DNA from: Actinomycetes bacterium | Lineage (GTDB): Bacteria > Actinomycetota > Acidimicrobiia > Acidimicrobiales > Palsa-688 | NCBI GenBank assembly: GCA_021811865.1 | Contig: JAKAQB010000009.1 | Location: 1 to 64,000, forward strand | Length of the DNA: 64,000 bases | Direction of reading: 5' to 3' | Shown: piece after piece, positions 17,125-24,900 of the stretch | Layout of the letters: the number at the start of each line of letters is the position of its first letter | Position numbering within the stretch: the stretch's first letter is position 1 | The notes under the pieces: generated by a model | The model's database searches: none | What the model was told of the DNA's origin: nothing | The model's input: only the letters and a program-made list of their open reading frames with translations | Made by a program: the position numbers and the translations under genes

Positions 17125-17170
17125 CAGCGGTAGCAGCGGTAGCAGCGGTAGCAGCGGTAGCAGCGGTAGC
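17118..17170. repeat. 9-bp tandem repeat with serial in-frame stops
   Basis: Nearly six copies of GCGGTAGCA. As 9 is a multiple of 3, each copy places another TAG in the frame of the upstream SRPBCC gene, giving six consecutive in-frame stops. Confidence 0.92.
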
Positions 17171-17178
17171 GTCCCGGC

Positions 17179-17328
17179 ATGTCCCTCCACGGCGCCTCCA
17201 TCGCCGCCCTGGACGGAACGCCGCTCGAGCTCGGGCAGTTCCGGGGCAGCGCCGTGCTCGTCGTGAACGTCGCGTCCAACTGCGGGCTCACCCCGCAGTA
17301 CGAGGGGCTGGAGGTGCTGCCGGGCTGA
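17179..17328 (+). pseudogene. Truncated glutathione peroxidase (N-terminal third)
   Basis: A 49-residue open frame starting MSLHGASIAALDGTPLELGQ and containing VVNVASNCGLTPQYEGLE, the hallmark active-site block of glutathione/thioredoxin peroxidases with Cys35 as the peroxidatic residue. Full enzymes are about 160 residues; here the frame ends with LPG and TGA just after the block, so the Gln and Trp catalytic partners are gone. Its TGA overlaps the CTG proposed as start of the next gene. It may survive only as a leader that couples translation to that gene. Confidence 0.75.
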
Positions 17329-18116
17329 TCCGCATCGACGACGCCGACGACGCCCGCCTGGCGGGTTACCGCGACCTGCGCGACGCCGACCTGCGGCGAG
17401 GCGATGTCTTCGTCGCCGAAGGCAGGCTGGCGGTGGAGCGGCTGCTGGCATCCACCTACCCGGTCCAGTCGGTGCTGCTCGCCGAGGAAAGAGCCCTCGC
17501 CCTCCCCGGCATCCTGGCGGCGACGGCGGCGCGGGGCGTAGCCGGGTACGTCGCTTCCCGTGAGGTCCTGCGCCGGACCGTGGGCTTCGACCTACACCGT
17601 GGCGTCGTGGCGCTCGGCCGGCGGCTGCCGCCCCGGGAGGTGCGGGACGTGCTCGGCAGCCCGGGCCCGCTGGTGGTCGCCGAGGGGCTCAACGACCACG
17701 AGAACCTCGGGGCTCTCTTCCGCAACGCTGCAGCGCTGGGGGCCGGTGGGGTGGTCCTCGACCGCCGCGGCGCCGACCCGCTCTACCGCCGGAGCGTCCG
17801 GGTGAGCCTCGGCCATGTGCTCGGGGTGCCGTGGGCGCGCAGCACCGAGTGGCCGGCGGACCTCCACCACCTGCGGGCCGCCGGCTGGCACCTGCTCGCC
17901 CTGACGCCTGCTGCGTCGGCCCGCCCCCTGCGGACGGTGGCGAGGGTCACCCGGACGGCGGTGCTCGTCGGGGCAGAGGGGCCGGGGCTCTCGGGTGCCG
18001 CCCTCGCCGCTGCCGATGTCGTCGCGCGCATCCCGATGGCGCCCGGCGTGGACTCCCTCAACGTGGCGACTGCGGCCGCCATCGCGCTGTACCACCTAGG
18101 GTTGGTCGATGACTGA
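17325..18116 (+). CDS. TrmH/SpoU-family RNA 2'-O-methyltransferase
   Basis: A 263-residue SPOUT methyltransferase. The substrate-binding N-terminal part (LIRIDDADDARLAGYRDL) is followed by the three SpoU motifs: NLGALFRNAAALGA, VLVGAEGPGLS and SLNVATAAAIALYHLG. It methylates a ribose in rRNA or tRNA using SAM through a knotted C-terminal fold. No ATG, GTG or TTG is available at the family N-terminus. A CTG at 17325 sits there, overlapping the TGA of the peroxidase relic (CTGA), so coupled re-initiation is likely. The first ordinary start (GTG 17433) would remove 36 conserved residues. Confidence 0.88.
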   Translation: MIRIDDADDARLAGYRDLRDADLRRGDVFVAEGRLAVERLLASTYPVQSVLLAEERALALPGILAATAARGVAGYVASREVLRRTVGFDLHRGVVALGRRLPPREVRDVLGSPGPLVVAEGLNDHENLGALFRNAAALGAGGVVLDRRGADPLYRRSVRVSLGHVLGVPWARSTEWPADLHHLRAAGWHLLALTPAASARPLRTVARVTRTAVLVGAEGPGLSGAALAAADVVARIPMAPGVDSLNVATAAAIALYHLGLVDD

Positions 18117-18306
18117 GGGCGTGGCGGTGGTGACGGGGGGCGCCCTCCTCGAGCCGGAGGCGGTGGCCGACGCGGTCGTCGCCGCCATGACGTCGGCCGA
18201 GCTCCTCATCACCCCGCACATCGAGGCGCGGGCGTACGAGGCCCGCAAGGTCGCCGACCGCGACCGCTGGCTGGCCGGGATGCGCAGGCTCCGTGACCGG
18301 CTCTGA
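18109..18306 (+). pseudogene. Internally deleted short-chain dehydrogenase
   Basis: A 65-residue frame whose first 12 residues (MTEGVAVVTGGA) are the start of a Rossmann-type short-chain dehydrogenase. The rest (LEPEAVADAVVAAM, then DRDRWLAGMRRLR) looks like the C-terminal end of the same family. The 190 or so residues between, with the cofactor loop and Ser-Tyr-Lys triad, are missing while the frame is kept. It overlaps the TrmH gene by 8 bases and the ROK gene by 14. It could still be translated, but it cannot be an active dehydrogenase. Confidence 0.65.
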
Positions 18307-19219
18307 CGCGGTCACCTACGGGATCGACATCGGGGGCACCAAGCTCCTCGCCGTGCGACTCGGCGATGGCGGCGCCAGGCGGGTGGCGAGCCCGCGGCGG
18401 CCGGAGGATGTCATCGCAGCCGTCCGGGATGCCGTCTGCGGCTCGGAGCCGGTGGCGATCGGGGTGGGTGTGCCAGGCCTCGTCGACACCGATGGGGTCC
18501 TGGTCTTCTCCCCGCACCTGCCCGGCCTAGCCGGCACGCCGATGGCGGCTCTCATCCGGGATGCCTGGCCGCACGCGGCCGTGTGGGTGGGCAACGACGC
18601 CACCGCCGCCGCCTGGGCGGAGGCCACCGCCGGTGCCGGTCGGGGCGCCGGCGACGTCCTGACGGTGACGCTCGGCACGGGCATCGGCGGGGGGATCGTG
18701 AGCGGTGGGAGGCTCCAGGAGGGCGCCAGGCGGTTCGCTGGGGAGTGGGGGCACATGGTGGTGGACCCCCACGGGCCGCCTTGCCCCTGCGGTCAGCGCG
18801 GCTGCTGGGAGCGTTTCGCGTCGGGAGACGGCCTCGGGCGCCTCGCCCGGGAGGCCGCGTACGCCGGGCGTCTCGACCTGGCCGGCGGGGACCCCGAAGC
18901 GGTGCGCGGCGAGCACGTCACCGCCGCCGCCGCTGCCGGTGACGCTGGTGCGCTGGCCGTCATGCAGGAGCTGGCCTGGTGGCTGGCGCTCGGGCTCGCC
19001 AACTTGGCCAACATCTTCGACCCCGAGGTGATCGTCCTGGGTGGCGGCCTGGTCGACGCCCGCGAGGTGCTGGTGGCACCGACCAGGGAGGCCTTCTCCC
19101 GCCTCGTCCAGGCCGGCGACCAGCGGGACCGGATCCGCATCGTGCCGGCGGAGCTGGGCTCCCGGGCAGGAGCCGTGGGCGCTGCCCTTCTCGTCTCCCG
19201 CCAGCTAGCCGTGACGTAA
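18293..19219 (+). CDS. ROK-family sugar kinase, glucokinase-like
   Basis: A 308-residue ROK protein. ATP loop YGIDIGGTKLLAV near the start, catalytic GNDATAAAWAE (Asp about 103), LGTGIGGGIVSGG, and the zinc motif CPCGQRGCWE are all present. There is no N-terminal helix-turn-helix, so it is an enzyme and not a NagC-type repressor. It probably phosphorylates glucose. The GTG start overlaps the dehydrogenase relic; plsC follows after 31 bases. Confidence 0.9.
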   Translation: MTGSDAVTYGIDIGGTKLLAVRLGDGGARRVASPRRPEDVIAAVRDAVCGSEPVAIGVGVPGLVDTDGVLVFSPHLPGLAGTPMAALIRDAWPHAAVWVGNDATAAAWAEATAGAGRGAGDVLTVTLGTGIGGGIVSGGRLQEGARRFAGEWGHMVVDPHGPPCPCGQRGCWERFASGDGLGRLAREAAYAGRLDLAGGDPEAVRGEHVTAAAAAGDAGALAVMQELAWWLALGLANLANIFDPEVIVLGGGLVDAREVLVAPTREAFSRLVQAGDQRDRIRIVPAELGSRAGAVGAALLVSRQLAVT

Positions 19220-19250
19220 CCTGCCGGCTGGTCGGAGCGGAGGGTTGCCG

Positions 19251-20066
19251 ATGGGGAGCGCCTTGGCGAGGGACGGGGGCAGCGCGACTCGCACGGCGTA
19301 CTGGGCGGCACGGGTCGTGCTCAGCCCCGCGCTGCTGTTGGTGTGGCGCGTGCGCCGGGAGGGCCACCGCAACGTCCCCCGGCGAGGGGCAGTGGTGCTG
19401 GCCTCCAACCACCAATCGTTCATTGACTCCCTGTTCATCCCCCTCTGCGTGCCGCGGCGTGTCACCTTCCTCGCCAAGGCCGAGTACTTCGACAACCCGC
19501 GGACCGCGTGGTTCTTCCGCATGATGGGGCAGATACCGATCCGGAGGACGGGCGGCTCGGTGTCGGAGGGGGCGCTGCTCTCGGCGAAGTCCGTGCTCGA
19601 CGCCGGCGGCGTCCTGGCGATCTACCCCGAGGGAACCCGCTCCCCCGACGGCCGCCTGTACAGGGGCCACACCGGAGTGGCCCGCGTCGCGCTGACCTGC
19701 GGGGTTCCTGTCGTCCCAGTGGCGTGCTTCGGCACGGCTGATGTGCAGCCCATCGGCGTGCGGTGGCCACGGCCGGGGAAGCGTGTGCTCGTGCGGTTCG
19801 GGGTGGCGCTGCGCTTCGCCGAGCCGGCGTCGGCCGCCGACGATCCGGCCACCCTGAGAGCGGCCACCGAGCGGATCATGAACGCCGTCGCCGGCCTCTC
19901 GGGCCAGGCGAGGGTAGATGTCTACGCGAAGCGTCGCTGGGACGGGCGGCAGTGGGTGGCCGAGGGCGCCGACATCGTCGGTGGCGCTCGCGGCACCGGC
20001 CGCGCCCTGGAATGCGGAGGCGACCGGCACCAGCGACACGGTGAGCGGCGGCGTCGCACCAGATGA
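19251..20066 (+). CDS. plsC: 1-acylglycerol-3-phosphate acyltransferase
   Basis: A 271-residue PlsC-type acyltransferase. The catalytic NHQSFID (H-x4-D) is at about 52-58 and the substrate-binding YPEGTRSPDG at about 128. It acylates lysophosphatidic acid at the inner membrane to make phosphatidic acid. The last 25 residues are Arg/Gly-rich and unusual for the family. ATG at 19251 has a GGAGG-like site ahead; a TTG six bases upstream is less likely. Confidence 0.9.
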   Translation: MGSALARDGGSATRTAYWAARVVLSPALLLVWRVRREGHRNVPRRGAVVLASNHQSFIDSLFIPLCVPRRVTFLAKAEYFDNPRTAWFFRMMGQIPIRRTGGSVSEGALLSAKSVLDAGGVLAIYPEGTRSPDGRLYRGHTGVARVALTCGVPVVPVACFGTADVQPIGVRWPRPGKRVLVRFGVALRFAEPASAADDPATLRAATERIMNAVAGLSGQARVDVYAKRRWDGRQWVAEGADIVGGARGTGRALECGGDRHQRHGERRRRTR

Positions 20067-20135
20067 CAGGTGGAGGTAATGGCGCGTTCTCCCGGTCGAA
20101 ACACTCCCGACACGACGGGGGCTTAGGGTTTGGCC

Positions 20136-20816
20136 GTGCCCACCTACGTCGTGCGCGTCTGGATGCCAGACCGGCCCGGCGCCCTCGGGGCGGTCGCCAG
20201 CCGGATCGGTGCGGTGCGCGGCGACCTCGTCGGCATCGACATCCTTGAGCGCGGCGCCGGGCGTGCCATAGACGAACTGGTGGTCGACCTCCCCCAACAC
20301 GCGCTCGTGTCCCTCCTGGTCTCCGAGATCGGGCAGGTGGACGGCGTCGACGTCGAGGACATCAGCCCCGCACCGGAGACACCTGTCGATGCCCGTCTCG
20401 ACGCCCTCGAGACAGCCACCGTGCTCGTCGGACAGACGACTGTGCCAGAGTTGCTCGACTCGCTGGCCCATCACGCAGCCCGGGATTTCTCGGCGGATTG
20501 GGCGGCGGTGCTGGAGCTGGACCGGGCCGTGGCCGTGGCCGCCGTCGGGCCCGTGCCGCCGGCCCCGTGGCTGGCTGCCTTCGTGGCCGGCAGCCACGCC
20601 CCTGCGCGGCCGGTGACGGCGGAGGCCGGTCCCGACGACGTGGCATGGGCCGATCTCGACGCTGCCGCCCACGTCGTGCTCCTCGGCCGGCGGGGCCGGC
20701 CCCTCCGCGCTCGAGAGCGGCGCCAGCTCGCCGCCCTGGCCCGCATAGTCGACCACCGCTGGAGCGAGCTCGGGCTGCGGGGCGCTCGACGGCTGCATCC
20801 GAGCGCGGCGACGTAG
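20136..20816 (+). CDS. ACT-domain protein
   Basis: A 226-residue protein that opens with an ACT domain (YVVRVWMPDRPGALGAVASR, then GDLVGIDILE), a small ligand-binding fold found in amino-acid-regulated proteins. The C-terminal half (from about 90) contains a second alpha/beta region with LETATVLVGQTTVPELLDSL and may be GAF-like. No enzyme domain is attached, so it may be a sensor for an unknown partner. The start is uncertain: GTG 20136 or TTG 20130. Confidence 0.75.
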   Translation: MPTYVVRVWMPDRPGALGAVASRIGAVRGDLVGIDILERGAGRAIDELVVDLPQHALVSLLVSEIGQVDGVDVEDISPAPETPVDARLDALETATVLVGQTTVPELLDSLAHHAARDFSADWAAVLELDRAVAVAAVGPVPPAPWLAAFVAGSHAPARPVTAEAGPDDVAWADLDAAAHVVLLGRRGRPLRARERRQLAALARIVDHRWSELGLRGARRLHPSAAT

Positions 20817-20854
20817 ACATGGGCCGCCTCGCCGCCGGCGCGCTGGATGGGATC

Positions 20855-21475
20855 TCAGAACCCGATCTTGGCGGCGTCGAGGCGGGCCATCGCCTCTTCG
20901 CTGCCCTCCCGCTGCACCCGAGCGTGCCCGCCGCGGCCGGAGGCCACCAACACGAGCTCGGAGGGCTGGCCTACCAGCCTGACCGTGCCGGGGCCCCGCC
21001 CGGCACGGATCATGCCGTGCCCAGGCGACTCGAGCTCGACCGCTACGCCGGCGCCGCGGAAGGTGAGCATCGCCATGGGGCGCAGCCGGCGCCACAGCCC
21101 CGCTTCTTGGGCGGGTTCGAGCATCCGGGGTTGCCATCCCTCGCCGGCTCTTCGTACGTCCTCGTGGTGGACGAAGTACTCCAACGCGTTCACCGGCTCG
21201 TCGAGGGGGCGGAGCCAGGGTGGGGGACCGGAGCGGACGCGGTGGACCAGTTGGGTCCACTCCGAGGCGGCGAGTCCCCGCCGCACCCGGTCCGCATGGG
21301 CGGCGAGTGGCGGGAAGAGCATGCCGGCTGCTGCGTCTGGCCGGGTCTCTCGCAGCAGCAGGTGAGCGGCCAGGTCCCGGGTCCGCCAACCCTCGCAGAG
21401 CGTCGGCGCGTCAGCACCCACCTCGAGGAGTAGCCGAGCGAGATCTGCACGTTCGGCTCGGGCGTAGCGGGCCAT
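20855..21475 (-). CDS. DinB-like metal-binding protein (TIGR03085 type)
   Basis: A 206-residue helical protein of the DinB/mycothiol-dependent maleylpyruvate isomerase superfamily: ARAERADLARLLLEVG, CEGWRTRDLAAHLLLRE, and EYFVHHEDVRRAGEGW. His residues in the AAHLLLRE and VHHEDV segments are the expected metal ligands. Relatives in Actinomycetota often use mycothiol, but this subgroup has no known reaction. It converges with the ACT gene (38-base gap) and is divergent from nrdJ. ATG start at 21475. Confidence 0.85.
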   Translation of the reverse strand: MARYARAERADLARLLLEVGADAPTLCEGWRTRDLAAHLLLRETRPDAAAGMLFPPLAAHADRVRRGLAASEWTQLVHRVRSGPPPWLRPLDEPVNALEYFVHHEDVRRAGEGWQPRMLEPAQEAGLWRRLRPMAMLTFRGAGVAVELESPGHGMIRAGRGPGTVRLVGQPSELVLVASGRGGHARVQREGSEEAMARLDAAKIGF

Positions 21476-21989
21476 GGCCAGATCGTACGACCGCTGGCCG
21501 GCGGCGGGGCGCGAAAGGCCCCGGCGCAGCCTCCCCGTCGAAGGGGCGGGGACTGGAGAGGCCGGCGCCGGGGCAGACCGCCGAAGGGGCAGCTTCGGCG
21601 GCGACAAGGATCCTACCTGGCACCGCTGGATCAAACACCGCGATCGGTGACAAATTTTCCACAAGGCCTGCAGGTGCCCCTCCCGTTCGTCGGGCTCCGT
21701 TGCGCCAGGTGGGCGGGTCCCCGGGGAATCCACAGGGATGCCCCCTACCGGTCCACAAGGGGCCCCCCGTAGCGTGCCGGCAGGCAGGTGCCGACCGGTA
21801 TCCTGCCCGTTGACAACGAGGAACCACAGTGATGTAATTACGGGGCTGCATCTTGTGGTCCCGGTGCTGCGGGGCCGCTGCAAACCACCACAGCTTGTGT
21901 GGCTTGGGTGGTGACGCAGGGGGAGCAGCGGATCAGCAATCGGGCGGCTCGGGCCGGGCCCGCGGCACCCAGGACGAGGGAGATCACGT
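21476..21989. promoter_or_regulatory. 514-base control region before nrdJ
   Basis: No gene is visible here. The stretch holds three TCCACA sites resembling DnaA boxes (21655-21663 TTTTCCACA, 21726-21734 GAATCCACA, 21749-21757 CGGTCCACA), a strong promoter (21810-21838) and a 145-base leader. It also contains the start-proximal promoter of the divergent DinB-like gene. It is the longest gene-free stretch in the window. Confidence 0.6.
21810..21838 (+). promoter_or_regulatory. Sigma-70-type promoter of nrdJ
   Basis: A perfect -35 TTGACA (21810-21815), a 17-base spacer and a -10 TGTAAT (21833-21838, five of six consensus bases). The AT-rich -10 stands out in this GC-rich DNA. The predicted RNA start is near 21845, leaving a 145-base leader with a nested hairpin: ACCACC 21884 with GGTGGT 21907, and CCACA 21888 with TGTGG 21898 as an alternative. 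Confidence 0.7.
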
Positions 21990-24900
21990 ATGGCTATCGC
22001 ACCGGAGCGGGTCGGCATCGGCATCCGTCGGGTGTTCACGACCCCCGGCCAGGACCCCTACGACACCGTCACCTGGGAGCGCCGGGACGCCCGGATCATC
22101 CACTGGTCCACCGGGGCGGTCGCCTTCGAGCAGCTGGGCGTCGAGGTGCCCTCCACCTGGAGCGTGAACGCCACCAACATCCTCGCGCAGAAGTACTTCC
22201 GGGGGACGCTCGGCACGCCCGAGCGGGAGTGGTCCCTGCGGCAGGTCGTGGACCGGGTGGTGGATGCGATCACCGCCTGGGGCCGGAAGGACGGCTACTT
22301 CGTCGACGACACCGAGGCGCGGACTTTCAGCGACGAGCTCCGGTACGCCATCATCCACCAGCGGGCCGCCTTCAACTCCCCGGTGTGGTTCAACATCGGC
22401 GTGGCCGGTGTGCCGCAGCAGGGCTCCGCCTGCCAGCCGTACGACGCCCCGGTGAGCACCCCGGAGGGCCTCGTGCCGATCGGTCGGCTGGTCGAAGAGG
22501 GAGCCGTTGGCACCAAGGTGTACGACGCCCACGGGGTGACGCGGGTCGTCGCCGTCAAGAGCAACGGCGTCAAGCCGGTGCTCCGCGTCCACACCCGCGT
22601 CGGTGTCACCCTCGACGTGACCGCCGACCATCTCGTGTGGCGGTCCGGGGGACCCGGTGGCAGTGCCTTCGTCCCCGCCGGCGAGCTGCGGCCCGGCGAT
22701 GCCGTCAGCTGGTGCCGCACGGAGAGCTACGGCACCGGTGAGATCACCCACCGGCGCCTGTCGGAGGCCGCCCTGGCCGGTTGGATCCAGAGCGACGGGG
22801 AGGTGGGTGCCGCCTCGCTCGAGGCACGCACGGTCACCCGGGACGAGCTGGCGTGGGTGTCTGCGGCGCTCCAGCGGGCCTTCCCGGCTGGGAGGCTCCT
22901 CGTCGACGAGGAGGCGGACCGTCGCCGGATCCGGGTCTCGGGGGACGACGGCCTGCGGGACTTCCTCCGTCGTTGGCAGTTGAGCACCGACGCGGCGGGT
23001 GCCGTTCCCGCATCCCTGTGGGGCGCGCCCCTTCCGATCGTCCGGGCCTACCTGCGGAGCCTGTTCCAGGCTCGCGGCTACGTCGCCGACCGCCGGGACG
23101 GGCCGGTGATCGGCCTGGACCTCGACAGCGAGGACGTGGCGCGCGCAACCCAGCTCCTCCTAGGTCGGTTCGGGATCCTCGCCGCCGTGGGCGACGACGA
23201 CGACGGCTGGTCGGTGGCCGTGCGAGACCTGGGTGACCGCTCGCGGTTCTGCGAGGAGATCGGCTTCGTCGACCGCCACAAGGCACTCGAGCTCGAGCAG
23301 TCGCTCGCCATGCCCGGCCGCTGCCTGCGCGACGTCGAGCGGCTCGAGATCGAGAGGATCGAGCCCCTCGGCGAGCGGCCCGTCTATGACATCCAGACCG
23401 AGAGCGGCGAGTACCTGAGCGGCAACGTCCGGGTCCACAACTGCTTCATCCTCTCGGTCGACGACTCGATGGACTCGATCCTCAACTGGTACACGGAGGA
23501 GGGGATCATCTTCAAGGGGGGCTCAGGCGCCGGGGTCAACCTGTCCAGGATCCGCTCCTCCAAGGAGGGCCTCCGCGGTGGTGGGACCGCATCCGGGCCG
23601 GTCAGCTTCATGCGCGGTGCCGACGCGTCGGCGGGGACCATCAAGTCCGGAGGCAAGACGAGGCGTGCGGCAAAGATGGTGATCCTCAACGTCGACCACC
23701 CTGACGTCCAGGACTTCGTCTGGTGCAAGGCGATCGAGGAGCGCAAGGCCCGCGCCCTCCGCGATGCCGGCTTCGACATGGACCTCGACGGCAAGGACAG
23801 CCATTCGATCCAGTACCAGAACGCCAACAACTCGGTCCGGGTCACCGACGAGTTCATGCAGGCGGTCCTCGACGACGCCGACTGGCACCTGCGCGCCGTC
23901 ACCGACGGGCGGATCCTGCAGACGGTGAAGGCCCGCGACCTCTTCCGGGAGATCGCTGAGGCCGCCTGGCAGTGCGCCGACCCGGGCCTGCAGTTCGACA
24001 CCACCATCAACAAGTGGCACACCGCCCCGCGCTCCGGGCGCATAAATGGAAGCAACCCATGCTCGGAGTACATGCATGTCGACAATTCAGCATGCAATCT
24101 GGCCAGCTTGAATCTCCTGGCATTCCTCGAGCCTGACGGGACCTTCGACGTCGAGGGGTTCCGGTCAACGGTGGAGGTGGCGTTCACCGCCCAGGAGATC
24201 ATCGTCGGCAACGCCGACTACCCCACCGAGAAGATCGCCGACAACTCCCGGCGGTTCCGCCAGCTCGGCATCGGCTACGCCAATCTCGGCGCACTGCTGA
24301 TGGCTCAGGGTCTGCCGTACGACTCGGACGCCGGCCGGGCATGGGCCGCGTCCCTCACCGCACTGCTCACCGGCCACGCCTACGCGACGTCCGCCCGCAC
24401 GGCCGCCAGGATGGGACCGTTCGCCGGGTACACGGAGAATCGTGAGGCGATGCTCGACGTGCTGCGCATGCACCGCGACGCGGCGGCGCACATCGACGAG
24501 GACCTGGTGCCGCCGGAACTGCTCTCCGCCGCCCAGGAGTCGTGGGACACCGCCGTGGAGGTCGCTCAGGAGTTCGGCGTCCGCAACGCCCAGGCGAGCG
24601 TTCTGGCTCCCACGGGATGCTTGGTGGGCGGATCGCTGGTCGCCACGGAGAGGGGGCTCGTGCGGCTCCGATCACTCGGGGACCCTGAAGGCGCCGAGTG
24701 GCAGGACCTCGGCATCGCCGTGCAGACCGACGATGGCCCTCGGGCGGCGACGAAGTTCTATGTCAACGGCCTGGAGCCTGTCGTCACGGTCACCACGGGC
24801 AGCGGCTACCGGATCCAGGGCACGCCGCAGCATCGGGTGAAGGTGGTCGACGAGCGTACCGGGGCGTGGGAGTGGAGGCGGTTCGCCGACCTCCGCGAGG

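Noticed and set aside
17118..17170. CRISPR-like array
   Set aside because: The 9-bp units are directly adjacent with no spacers, so this is a simple tandem repeat.
17179..17328. Selenocysteine-containing peroxidase
   Set aside because: The active-site codon is TGC (Cys). The terminal TGA is 14 codons further, not at the catalytic position.
21845..21989. Cobalamin riboswitch in the nrdJ leader
   Set aside because: I looked for the B12 box and for the usual conserved core and saw neither. The nested hairpin is real but does not match a riboswitch I know.
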